Shown here piece by piece: positions 50,122 through 58,841 of a stretch of DNA of 64,000 nt. A program made the translations under genes and the position numbers. Source of the DNA: Chryseobacterium daecheongense. GTDB lineage: Bacteria > Bacteroidota > Bacteroidia > Flavobacteriales > Weeksellaceae. Within the stretch, counting starts at the first letter, position 1. The number at the start of each line of letters is the position of its first letter. Under the pieces are notes generated by a model that had not been told where the DNA came from, made no database searches, and saw only the letters and a program-made list of their open reading frames with translations. The stretch covers positions 1-64,000 of the forward strand of contig NZ_RJTX01000002.1 in the NCBI RefSeq assembly GCF_003729955.1, in the 5' to 3' direction.

Positions 50122-53100
50122 CTAAAAAGTCATTCCCACACCTCCGGAAATTCTTCCACCATCTGATCCGTGGAAATAATTCAGCCTTGCAGAAAACATT
50201 TCCACAATGCTCATCCAGAATCCACCTCCTACGGATTGGTGCCATTTTTGGGAGTCTTCGTGGTCATTCCATACACGTCCAATATCATAACCCACCAAAA
50301 TACCCATATTCACCGGGATAATATTGTTCCGCACTCTTCCGAAATTCCAACGGATCTCAGAATTGTTGGTAAAGTAAGATCTTCCGGAGAACCTGTCATT
50401 TCTGAAAGCTCTCATTCCATTATTTCCCCCGATACTTGCAGCCTGGTAAAATTCGAAATTATTATTGTTGATCCACATGACATTACTTGAGTTGGCAAAG
50501 ACGAAGTTTCCTCTTTTATCAATTCTGTGATCAATAGATAATGTTCCGTTTAAGGTTATAAAATTTTTATCAAAATTAGAAAGATTGGTTTTCCAGTCGG
50601 CATTCAGGACCAATTCCATTCCTAAAGTAGGAAAAGCATTATTATCCAGATTTTTAAAGCTGAATGTATAATTGGCTCCCCCAAATTGCTGATCATTGAA
50701 CACTTCAGGATTCACCTCAGGCGAAATATCTACAAAACGGTCTCCTTTTCTCTGTACTTTATTGTTTTCAAATGTAAGCTGGAATTGATGCTGTAGATTC
50801 AGCCAGCTTTTTTTAGAAATAGAAGGAGCAAAATTGAATTTTGAAATTCTGGCCCTGTTATATTCTCTTTCCACTTCATCCTCATTATATTCGCTTTCAT
50901 TGGATAAGCCAAAGAAATTTTCCGCAAAACGTGGAGTAGTGTAGGAAGCATCCAGATTAAAGTCCCATCCGGAAATTGCTTTTTTGAAGATTCCTTTATA
51001 CACCAGGTTAAAACCACCGGTTGCCGTGTATAAATTAGCTTTCAGGCTGTGTTTTTGAGTGTAAGGATCGCGAATGAAATTATTGACGGTGTAGTTAACC
51101 AATGCACCGATAATTACTCCGTCATCCGGATTATAATCAGCGTTAGGATAACCCGCTATAAAATTGTATTTCGGATGCTTGTAATTGTAGGTATTGATAT
51201 TATAATCATCAGAAATATGTTTTGTTGCAGAATGGGTATTGTAGGTATTTTTCTGAGATTTGAAATCATAGATTTTCACCTTGCTTCCTTTTGCGACATT
51301 ATATACATCGTGGTTATACCCTCCCACTAATCTGATATTCATCTTAGGTCTTCCATCCCCGGAAACTTCATAAATATCATCATCTTCCAATCCATAGATC
51401 CAAAGCTCTTTGGTTTTGTTATCATGATATGTTCTTTCAAATACCAATTCAGGGTTTTCTTTGTTTTTGTCTAGTTGATATTGCTTGACTTCAACAGAAT
51501 TTCCGGTTTTAGTAATGACAAATTGATCGGGATTTACCGTTCCTGCCAATGGAACTTTTTCTTGTAACACATCATAATATTGAGTCGCATAGGTCTGCAA
51601 TTTGGTTTTTCTTGCTTTCAATTTCCTTTGAATATCTGCAATGGTTCCGTCTTTCACTTCTTTAGGTAAATTGTTAAAGGCTTCATCAATATCCTGATCA
51701 GTTAAATGCTCCTGAATATATTTTGCCTGGGCAATCCATTCTTCCTGAGTAGCACCCTTCAAAAATATAAGATCCAAAGGATAAGGCTCCATATTCAGCC
51801 ATTTTACGCTTTTAATATCGTCTTTAAAGGTTTTCATGTGACGGATTGCCGGAATGTTCATAATCACTTTAAAAGCGGCTCCGTCATATTTACTGAAAGC
51901 CTGATCCCTGTCTCTCGGAATAGGTTTATAAATTACTTTATCATCCACTTTATATTCAGCCCATTTCCATTGATCGGAATGTCTGTCCCAATCACCGATC
52001 AGCATATCAAAAACTCTGGCTCTGATGTAAGATTCTCTGTCGACAGAATATTTATTGTTCTTAGTGAAGTTTTTCAGTACATCGTCAGTTGAAACAATAT
52101 CTTTTGCATTATCCAGCGCCTGCAAGGTTTTAGGGTCGGAAGAAAAACGCTCTTCGATCATATACATTTCATCACCGTAAGTCTGATTATATTCTCCTAA
52201 AGCCTGCTGCTTAGGAATGTAATATAATTTCGGATTGCTGTGGACAATTCCCACCTTATCTGCCATATTTCCTACAGAAAATGGAGTGAATGGGTGATTG
52301 GTCGTATAAAAGTCCAACAAGAACTTTTCCGGGAAAGTATTATTTAACTCGTTACCAAAAGTACTTTTCTTGAAAGCCATATTATTCAGGAAGCGGACTG
52401 CACTTTTCTTAATGCCTCTCATTACAAATTCCTGTCCGTCCTTTGACATTAATCGTAAACTGTTCGATTGGTTTCCGCCTCCTTCTCTAAAAGGAGTATA
52501 TCCGCCATTTAATTCGGCAATGTTAGCTGTTGGAGCTTCAATAGGAAGTCCATAATATTTTCGGTAGTGTTCCCCCCAAAGCCATCTGTAAAATCCACTT
52601 TTCTCGGTTAACTTTTTAGGATAAATAGTGGAAGTAACTGTAGCCGGGAAGGAATTTGGATAATTATTGATGAAAGGCTTCGGCTTTTCGATTACCGTGA
52701 TATGGGACAGTTTTTGAAACTTGTTATTTTTTGTTGAAAAATATTCTACATCTGCACTTTGGTCATTTCGGATATTCAAAACAGCGAATCCGCTTCCGCC
52801 ATACGAAAAATCGGTGGTTTCGGCAATCGTCGCAGGATCGGTTTTAGAACCGGCACCACTGATGATCTGTCTGATGTTTCTCTGCTGGTGATACTGTAAA
52901 TTATGATCATGACCAGAAACAAAGATGACATTTTCTTTATCCTGTACAATGCTTTTTAACCTGTTGGACAAATCTGCATAATGCTGATTATTGATATCTT
53001 CAAGACTGGCTCCAGAAGCACTTCTGAAAATATTGATCAGACTGGCTACCACAGGAACAGGTACTTTGCCTTTAAGTGCTGCAAGATGAGATTTGGCTGA

Positions 53101-53838
53101 AGTAAATCCCGCATGAGTACCACTACTGATCACAGGGTGATGCAGCGCAACAATAATTTTTTTATCCTGGTTTTTATTGATCAGATCTTTAAATTCAACA
53201 AAAAGGTCTTCACGGGTTTTGATAGGGCAGTTTTTATTGATTCCCGGATATTGATCCCAGTTGATCAAGGCCCATTCTGTATCAATGACGATAAGTTTGA
53301 TGTCATCGGCAAGACTTACATCGTCAATTGGGCAAGAATTCTTAGGAAGAAATGCTTTTTTATCATTTAAATAGGCCTTTACGAAATCTTCCTGAGCTTT
53401 TAATCCGTCTAAACCGTGATACCAGTCATGATTTCCAGGAATGACTAATGTTTTTCCTTTAAAATTTTGGGTAATGGCCAATTGATTTTCCATCTTTTCT
53501 TTAGCCACTGCATATTCTTTATCTGTTTCCTTTGGCATTCCCAAAGGATAAATATTGTCTCCTAAAAATATCAGCATTGAATTTTTATCTGCGGAATCGA
53601 GCTTGTTCTTTAAAAAGTTCAGTGTATGCTTTGCCTGAATTTCATCTGCATTTCCTGCATCTCCAATGAGAAAAATTTTAAAGTCTTTTCCCGATTGTGT
53701 ATCAGAATTTTTAACTTCCTGCAAGTTTTTTCCCTTTTTTACGTTATAGGTAGCACAGGAAACTAAAAGTACTGATAACAATAAGAATCTAAACGAAGCT
53801 GCAAACTTTTTTAGATGAGTTATAAAGGATAAATTCAT
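50122..53838 (-). CDS. Phosphoesterase / kinase-like / outer-membrane barrel fusion lipoprotein
   Basis: A 1238-residue protein. A lipobox LLVSC (Cys28) starts the mature form. Residues ~53-345 are a calcineurin-like metallophosphoesterase with all motifs: FLIGDAGN (Asp60), FLGDNIYPLG (Asp94), PGNHDW (136-138), ALHHP (233-234) and SGHDH (310, 312). Residues ~460-700 have kinase-like marks: FVMRGIKKSA (Lys477/478), LIGDWDRHSDQW (Asp608) and IPRDRDQAF (Asp633/635), which resembles the DRH and metal-binding motifs of FAM20C or HipA-like kinases. Residues ~880-1238 form a BamA/surface-antigen type beta-barrel ending in Phe. The barrel would sit in the outer membrane. The kinase link is my inference. 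Confidence 0.85.
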   Translation of the reverse strand: MNLSFITHLKKFAASFRFLLLSVLLVSCATYNVKKGKNLQEVKNSDTQSGKDFKIFLIGDAGNADEIQAKHTLNFLKNKLDSADKNSMLIFLGDNIYPLGMPKETDKEYAVAKEKMENQLAITQNFKGKTLVIPGNHDWYHGLDGLKAQEDFVKAYLNDKKAFLPKNSCPIDDVSLADDIKLIVIDTEWALINWDQYPGINKNCPIKTREDLFVEFKDLINKNQDKKIIVALHHPVISSGTHAGFTSAKSHLAALKGKVPVPVVASLINIFRSASGASLEDINNQHYADLSNRLKSIVQDKENVIFVSGHDHNLQYHQQRNIRQIISGAGSKTDPATIAETTDFSYGGSGFAVLNIRNDQSADVEYFSTKNNKFQKLSHITVIEKPKPFINNYPNSFPATVTSTIYPKKLTEKSGFYRWLWGEHYRKYYGLPIEAPTANIAELNGGYTPFREGGGNQSNSLRLMSKDGQEFVMRGIKKSAVRFLNNMAFKKSTFGNELNNTFPEKFLLDFYTTNHPFTPFSVGNMADKVGIVHSNPKLYYIPKQQALGEYNQTYGDEMYMIEERFSSDPKTLQALDNAKDIVSTDDVLKNFTKNNKYSVDRESYIRARVFDMLIGDWDRHSDQWKWAEYKVDDKVIYKPIPRDRDQAFSKYDGAAFKVIMNIPAIRHMKTFKDDIKSVKWLNMEPYPLDLIFLKGATQEEWIAQAKYIQEHLTDQDIDEAFNNLPKEVKDGTIADIQRKLKARKTKLQTYATQYYDVLQEKVPLAGTVNPDQFVITKTGNSVEVKQYQLDKNKENPELVFERTYHDNKTKELWIYGLEDDDIYEVSGDGRPKMNIRLVGGYNHDVYNVAKGSKVKIYDFKSQKNTYNTHSATKHISDDYNINTYNYKHPKYNFIAGYPNADYNPDDGVIIGALVNYTVNNFIRDPYTQKHSLKANLYTATGGFNLVYKGIFKKAISGWDFNLDASYTTPRFAENFFGLSNESEYNEDEVEREYNRARISKFNFAPSISKKSWLNLQHQFQLTFENNKVQRKGDRFVDISPEVNPEVFNDQQFGGANYTFSFKNLDNNAFPTLGMELVLNADWKTNLSNFDKNFITLNGTLSIDHRIDKRGNFVFANSSNVMWINNNNFEFYQAASIGGNNGMRAFRNDRFSGRSYFTNNSEIRWNFGRVRNNIIPVNMGILVGYDIGRVWNDHEDSQKWHQSVGGGFWMSIVEMFSARLNYFHGSDGGRISGGVGMTF

Positions 53839-53864
53839 ACATTTACATTAACAAAAATTCAGTA

Positions 53865-55025
53865 ATGGATATTCTACACAAAGCTAAAGATTATGTTGAA
53901 ACCTTATTCAAAGATAAGTTATCTTCTGTATATTTTTATCATAATTTTATCCATACAACGTATACGGTAAATAAAGCCGAGGAAATTTTAAAAAATACAG
54001 ATGTTTCAGCTGAAGACCAGGAAAAGGTTTTGCTGGCTTTATGGTTTCATGACACAGGCTATATTGAATGTGCTCAGAATCATGAAGAAAGAGGAATCGA
54101 GATCTTGAAAGATTTTCTACAAAATGAAAATTACCCGGAAAATTATATCAATGATGTCTCTAATCTGATTTTAGCCACTAAGATTGACCGTGAACCTGGA
54201 AATCTTTTAGAAAAAATTGTAAAGGATGCGGATTGCAGCCATTTTGCTAGCCACGATTATAATGATATTTCAGATGCTTTACGAAAAGAATGGGAACTTA
54301 CGAATGTAAAATGCTATTCCAATGACGAATGGAATGCCGGAAATCTGGATATGCTTAAAAATAAGCACCATTATTATACGGATTACGCCAAAGAAAACTG
54401 GGAACCTTTAAAAAAGAAGAATATCAAAAAAATAGAAAAAAAATTGGAGAAAGAGGAAGAGAAGAAAGAGAATTCAGAAAACAAAAAAGATCCGAAATCG
54501 GATAGAAGTGTAGATACATTATTCCGGGTTACATTGAACAATCATACGAGATTGAGTGATATTGCAGACAGTAAGGCCAACATTCTGCTTTCGGTGAATG
54601 CGATTATCATTTCAGTATGTCTTTCTGTTCTGGTTCCAAAGTTGGATACTCCAAAAAATGCACATCTTATTCTTCCAAGCTTTATTTTGTTATTATCAAG
54701 TGTATTAACGATCATTTTTGCGATATTATCTACAAAGCCCAATGTTACCAAAACAAGATTTACGAATCAGGATGTTTCAAATAGAAAAGTAAACCTTTTA
54801 TTCTTCGGAAATTTTCATCAGATGCTGTTTGATGACTATAACGGTGCGATGAAAGATCTGATTAAAGACCGGGATTATATTTATGAATCCATGGTAAAAG
54901 ATTTATATTTTTTAGGGAAAGTCCTTGACAGGAAATACAGGCTTTTATCATTAACGTATAAGATTTTTATGGTGGGAATTATTATTTCTGTGCTGTCTTT
55001 CGGGTATGCTTTTCTTTCTTTGTAA
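53865..55025 (+). CDS. HD-domain protein fused to a Pycsar effector-type transmembrane domain
   Basis: A 386-residue protein. The N-terminal ~190 residues are an HD phosphohydrolase (HNFIHTTYTVNKAEEIL, ALWFHDTGY, then KDADCSH). A charged coiled linker rich in Lys/Glu (~185-220) leads to a PycTM (DUF5706) domain at ~225-386: LFRVTLNNHTRLSDIADSKANILLSVNAIIISVCLS, with two membrane segments and a final one. PycTM domains are the membrane effectors of the Pycsar antiphage systems that use cyclic CMP or UMP. No nucleotide cyclase lies in the window, so a housekeeping role is possible. It is divergent from the giant phosphoesterase over 26 bp. Confidence 0.85.
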   Translation: MDILHKAKDYVETLFKDKLSSVYFYHNFIHTTYTVNKAEEILKNTDVSAEDQEKVLLALWFHDTGYIECAQNHEERGIEILKDFLQNENYPENYINDVSNLILATKIDREPGNLLEKIVKDADCSHFASHDYNDISDALRKEWELTNVKCYSNDEWNAGNLDMLKNKHHYYTDYAKENWEPLKKKNIKKIEKKLEKEEEKKENSENKKDPKSDRSVDTLFRVTLNNHTRLSDIADSKANILLSVNAIIISVCLSVLVPKLDTPKNAHLILPSFILLLSSVLTIIFAILSTKPNVTKTRFTNQDVSNRKVNLLFFGNFHQMLFDDYNGAMKDLIKDRDYIYESMVKDLYFLGKVLDRKYRLLSLTYKIFMVGIIISVLSFGYAFLSL

Positions 55026-55026
55026 A

Positions 55027-55054
55027 TAGATAGCAGAAATTAGAAACTAGATAA
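55027..55054. repeat. Tandem heptamer array, copy 2 (TAGAnnn units)
   Basis: Four units: TAGATAG, CAGAAAT, TAGAAAC, TAGATAA, beginning 1 bp after the stop codon of the HD-PycTM gene and running into the terminator. Confidence 0.55.
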
Positions 55055-55081
55055 AAAACTCATTCGCTGAAATGAGTTTTT
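55054..55081. terminator. Bidirectional terminator between the HD-PycTM and GAF genes
   Basis: A perfect 11-bp stem AAAAACTCATT / AATGAGTTTTT with loop CGCTGA, 3 bp before the stop codon of the GAF gene. Confidence 0.85.
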
Positions 55082-55084
55082 ATT

Positions 55085-57370
55085 TTATGCTAAAGATACT
55101 CGTAGTGCCAAAAGCCCTGTAATACCTTGTAAGTCTTCAACCCGCAGAAATTCTATATCAGATTGAAGGATTCCCTTTTTCTGAAGTTTGGAAATATATT
55201 CCAGGTATTCTTTCTGGTTTTCCATTCCGAAATAGACAATGGTGATCTTTCCCGGGCAGGTTATTCTTTCTGAAGAATCTTTGATATGAGCTTTATCCAG
55301 TCTCTTTTTAATGATCTCATAATATGAATTGTAAGCTCCATCTATATCAAAACGTTTTTCATCCATGCGGAAACGAATGTCCACCTTTTCGTTGTATACA
55401 AAAATGAGAGAAGCAATATCTAACGGAATCGGAAGGTCTTTTTTAAAGCTTTGAAATTCCTGTTCTATAGCACAGATAGTTTTCAATTGCCAATATCTTA
55501 ATTTATGGACAACTTTTGAGGTGTAATGCAGATCCGGTGAAATATTGGCACCAATGAAGAGGTTATGCTCCACACCATCAGATTTAAATCTTTCATAATA
55601 ATGAGGAAATATTTCCTGAGCTTTGACCTGGCTTTCATCCAGCATATCTGCCAATTTACGGTTGACCAGGGTTATGGAATCGTCTAGGCTTTTTCTATGA
55701 GTATAGAAAAGATCGGTCTGCGCAAAGATCAGTGAAAAATATTCTTTGATTTTGGCTTTTATGTCTTTAGATGATTTTACCTCTAATTTACCTTGTAAAT
55801 AAGGATGAATTTCCTCTCTCAACAATCTTTGGAAACGTTGTTCTGTGTCAGCTTTGATCTCATTGTTCAGCTCATTTTCGAAAACATCCAGTGCCAGTAG
55901 GTATTTTTCAGAATCAGAGTTAATCAAAGAAAAAATATCATGAAGAAAATCAATCTGCTGATTAAGATCTTCCAGCATAAGATTAAAGCGTTTTTCCGAA
56001 GAAGAACGGATATCCGAGAACCCAAACAGGGGAGTAAGGTTTTTAAATGAGATCTGCTTTAAAGTATACATCTTTTTAGCCAGGGAAGCATTGAAATATT
56101 TCTCAGCTTCATTCCTGAATTTCCAGACTACACTGTCATGGATCGTTGTATATTCCCGTTGTATAATTGCTTCGATCTGGCTGTTCCTTTCAAAAGTAAA
56201 TCTGGAGAGAGAAAAAATGATGATATCTGAAAAGAATTCCAGCTTTTTCAGCTTCAGGCCGTTAAAACTATTGGCTATGGATGAGGTGAATTCCATGACC
56301 GCCAATAATTCATTATCCTTCATAATAGGAATCACCATGAAGCTTTTGATATTATTATCGTTTAAAATATTGAAAGAAGCTAATTTCCTGATGTCTACAT
56401 TGGAAACAACAATGGGCTTGGAATTATAATTAAAATTTTTAAAAGCTTCCTTTTGGGTTTCTTCATCAAAGGAATTGATCCAGAAATCCAGCAGGTGATT
56501 GGTGAAAAAATTATCGTATGTCGGTACTTTTTCCAATTTATTATCCTTGCTGTTGAAGAGCATTAATCCAAAATTCAGTTCAGCAACATCGAAGTAAGAC
56601 TTGAAAATTTCCTTAAGATTTTCATCCGGAACCAGATTTTCGGGATCAATTTTGATCATGCTCGATTTCAAGTCGGATAAAGCAACCTCCGAAGTACAAT
56701 CCACCAGGGAAATAATAGTAAAACCGCTTAATACCCATGTTTTGGAAGGGAAGTATTTTTTCCAGAGTTTGATATCATCCAGGTTTTCCAAAAGCATATC
56801 TATTATTTCATCGGAAGGTATTTTTGCTTTTTCTGTTGGATATACTTCCGTGAAATCTGAATTTACCGTGATCTTATAATGCTTCATGATCCCCTGTTTA
56901 TTAGGAATATCATAATAAAGAGGAAGAGACGATTTAATGTCTCTTTTGAAGTAAGCTTGTAAGATCAGGCAGCAGCAGAATACATAGAATTCATCATCAT
57001 CAATATTTCTGAGCTCAATTTCAAAATCCTTTCCGGCATCTTTAAGAATGTTTTTAAACCGTTCCGTATAATTGAAGGTAATATTGGAAAGCGGAATACT
57101 TGCTGCTTTTATTTCATTCAGTGTTAATCCGGTGGGAAACAGGTCGGCTAATAAAAGCTTGATGAGGTCTGCATGCTTTTCGAGTAAAGTGACATCTTGG
57201 AAACCATTTTTGAGTTCCTGGAAGTTTTTGGTACTCTCAATAAGAGATTCAGCATAGTTAGCGCGGTATTCAAGGCGGTCATTATAACGGATATGCTCAA
57301 GAACATCCAAATATTTTTTGAATGAAATATAAACCTGAAATGGAGCGTCTTTTTTATAAAGATTGGCCAA
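55085..57370 (-). CDS. GAF domain-containing protein
   Basis: A 761-residue soluble protein. A GAF-like domain occupies about residues 265-405 (LKEIFKSYFDVAELNFGLMLFNSKDNK, then KSFMVIPIMKDNELLAVMEFTSS). GAF domains bind small molecules such as cyclic nucleotides. The long helical part that follows (~405-640) and the end (~650-761) match no output domain I know; there is no kinase, cyclase or HTH motif. It is followed, after a terminator, by the nuo operon. It may bind a signal for an unknown partner. Confidence 0.8.
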   Translation of the reverse strand: MANLYKKDAPFQVYISFKKYLDVLEHIRYNDRLEYRANYAESLIESTKNFQELKNGFQDVTLLEKHADLIKLLLADLFPTGLTLNEIKAASIPLSNITFNYTERFKNILKDAGKDFEIELRNIDDDEFYVFCCCLILQAYFKRDIKSSLPLYYDIPNKQGIMKHYKITVNSDFTEVYPTEKAKIPSDEIIDMLLENLDDIKLWKKYFPSKTWVLSGFTIISLVDCTSEVALSDLKSSMIKIDPENLVPDENLKEIFKSYFDVAELNFGLMLFNSKDNKLEKVPTYDNFFTNHLLDFWINSFDEETQKEAFKNFNYNSKPIVVSNVDIRKLASFNILNDNNIKSFMVIPIMKDNELLAVMEFTSSIANSFNGLKLKKLEFFSDIIIFSLSRFTFERNSQIEAIIQREYTTIHDSVVWKFRNEAEKYFNASLAKKMYTLKQISFKNLTPLFGFSDIRSSSEKRFNLMLEDLNQQIDFLHDIFSLINSDSEKYLLALDVFENELNNEIKADTEQRFQRLLREEIHPYLQGKLEVKSSKDIKAKIKEYFSLIFAQTDLFYTHRKSLDDSITLVNRKLADMLDESQVKAQEIFPHYYERFKSDGVEHNLFIGANISPDLHYTSKVVHKLRYWQLKTICAIEQEFQSFKKDLPIPLDIASLIFVYNEKVDIRFRMDEKRFDIDGAYNSYYEIIKKRLDKAHIKDSSERITCPGKITIVYFGMENQKEYLEYISKLQKKGILQSDIEFLRVEDLQGITGLLALRVSLA

Positions 57371-57396
57371 AGCTGAAATTTAAAGTAAAGTTATAA

Positions 57397-57426
57397 AAAA
57401 AGCACAACTTTGATGTTGTGCTTTTT
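57397..57426 (-). terminator. Terminator of the nuo operon
   Basis: AAAAAGCACAAC (57397-57408) and GTTGTGCTTTTT (57415-57426), with the A-run at 57395-57400 as U-tract on the minus strand. It is 19 bp after the nuoN stop codon. Confidence 0.88.
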
Positions 57427-57445
57427 GTTTTTTATACTGAGATTT

Positions 57446-58825
57446 TTACAATCCGAATTGTCTCGCAAATAAATCAGGGAAAACGCCTAACAGAATAATG
57501 GAAGCAATAACAAAGATCGCTACAATATTATAAGTAAGGGTTACTTTTTCTGATGTCTTGAAAGTTGTTTCTTTGAAGAAGAACATTGCAATGATCAGTC
57601 TTAAGTAGTATGCAATAGAAATAGCAGAACCTAAAACTGCGATCAGGACTAAGAATGCTGCTCCGTTCATCGCTTGAGAGAATAGGGCAAATTTACCCAT
57701 GAATCCAGCTGTTAACGGAACTCCTGCCATAGAAAGCATGGAAATTGCTGCTACTGTTGCCAAAAGGGGCTCAGATTTCGCCAATCCTTTGAATGCTCCG
57801 AAAGACGTTTCTCTCTTTAATTTTTCTACCCAGATTAAACACATAAATACACCTACCGTAGATAATGAATATGCGAATAAGTAGAACGCAAGATTATAGG
57901 TAGACAAGGCAGTCATTCCGAAGAAAACCAAACCGATATATCCTGCGTGTGATACTGATGAGTATGCCAACATTCTTTTTGCATTAGTCTGTGCAAGACC
58001 CATTGCGTTCGCTAAGAATAGAGTAATGATCAGGAATACACCAAGAACATTGATCCAGTCTTGGGTAACTCCTGCAAAACCGATCGTCATTAATCTGAAG
58101 AAACCATAGAAACCTGAGATTTTCACCACACTTGCCATGAAGGCAGTAATTAATGATGGAGCTCCATAATATACATCCGGACTCCACATGTGGAATGGTG
58201 CTAAAGCTACTTTGAATGCCAATGCACAAAGCATCAGAAGAACTCCTAAAATCAACATAACGTTTTTAGGATTTGCCATTCCGAAATCATGGATTTTATA
58301 TAAATCAAAACTTCCCACACTTCCATATACGAATGCAATACCGAACAGAAGGAACCCTGTTGCAAATGCACCCATTAAGAAATATTTGATTGAAGCTTCG
58401 TTAGATCTTAAATCAGTTTTGTTGGCTCCTGCCATTACATACAACGGAATAGAAAGGATTTCAATACCTAAGAACAGTGTTACCAGATTCTGGAAACCGA
58501 AAAGGATAATCCCACCGCAAAGCGCAAACAGCATCAATGCATATAATTCCGATTGGTGGCTTCTGTGGTTGCTGAACGCAAATCCACCCAAAAAGAACAA
58601 CAATAGGGTCGTTACAATGGATATTTTTGTGAACAGAGCTGTATTTTGACCATAATCATACATGTTTTTGTACTGCTCAAAGAATGAACATTCTGGTAAA
58701 AAGCTTACGTATAAGGCGATGATTAATCCCAAAATCCCAATGTATCTTGCGAATTTTCCATGTTCAAAAACTCCTGAAAATAACGCAATAACTGCCGTTA
58801 GGAAAACAATAATTAAAACACTCAT
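57446..58825 (-). CDS. nuoN: NADH-quinone oxidoreductase subunit N
   Basis: A 459-residue antiporter-like membrane subunit of complex I (ND2), with about fourteen membrane helices. Conserved features are LGIEILSIPLYVMAG (the Glu-containing helix 5), YFLMGAFATGFLLFG and the HMWSPDVYYGAP segment with lysine in nearby helices (FKVALAPFHMW). It carries protons with NuoL and NuoM. It is the last gene of the operon, 16 bp after nuoM, followed by the terminator. Confidence 0.95.
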   Translation of the reverse strand: MSVLIIVFLTAVIALFSGVFEHGKFARYIGILGLIIALYVSFLPECSFFEQYKNMYDYGQNTALFTKISIVTTLLLFFLGGFAFSNHRSHQSELYALMLFALCGGIILFGFQNLVTLFLGIEILSIPLYVMAGANKTDLRSNEASIKYFLMGAFATGFLLFGIAFVYGSVGSFDLYKIHDFGMANPKNVMLILGVLLMLCALAFKVALAPFHMWSPDVYYGAPSLITAFMASVVKISGFYGFFRLMTIGFAGVTQDWINVLGVFLIITLFLANAMGLAQTNAKRMLAYSSVSHAGYIGLVFFGMTALSTYNLAFYLFAYSLSTVGVFMCLIWVEKLKRETSFGAFKGLAKSEPLLATVAAISMLSMAGVPLTAGFMGKFALFSQAMNGAAFLVLIAVLGSAISIAYYLRLIIAMFFFKETTFKTSEKVTLTYNIVAIFVIASIILLGVFPDLFARQFGL

Positions 58826-58841
58826 TTCTTAAAATATCAAA

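Noticed and set aside
58188..58649. 153-codon plus-strand frame opposite nuoN
   Set aside because: A shadow of the nuoN coding sequence.
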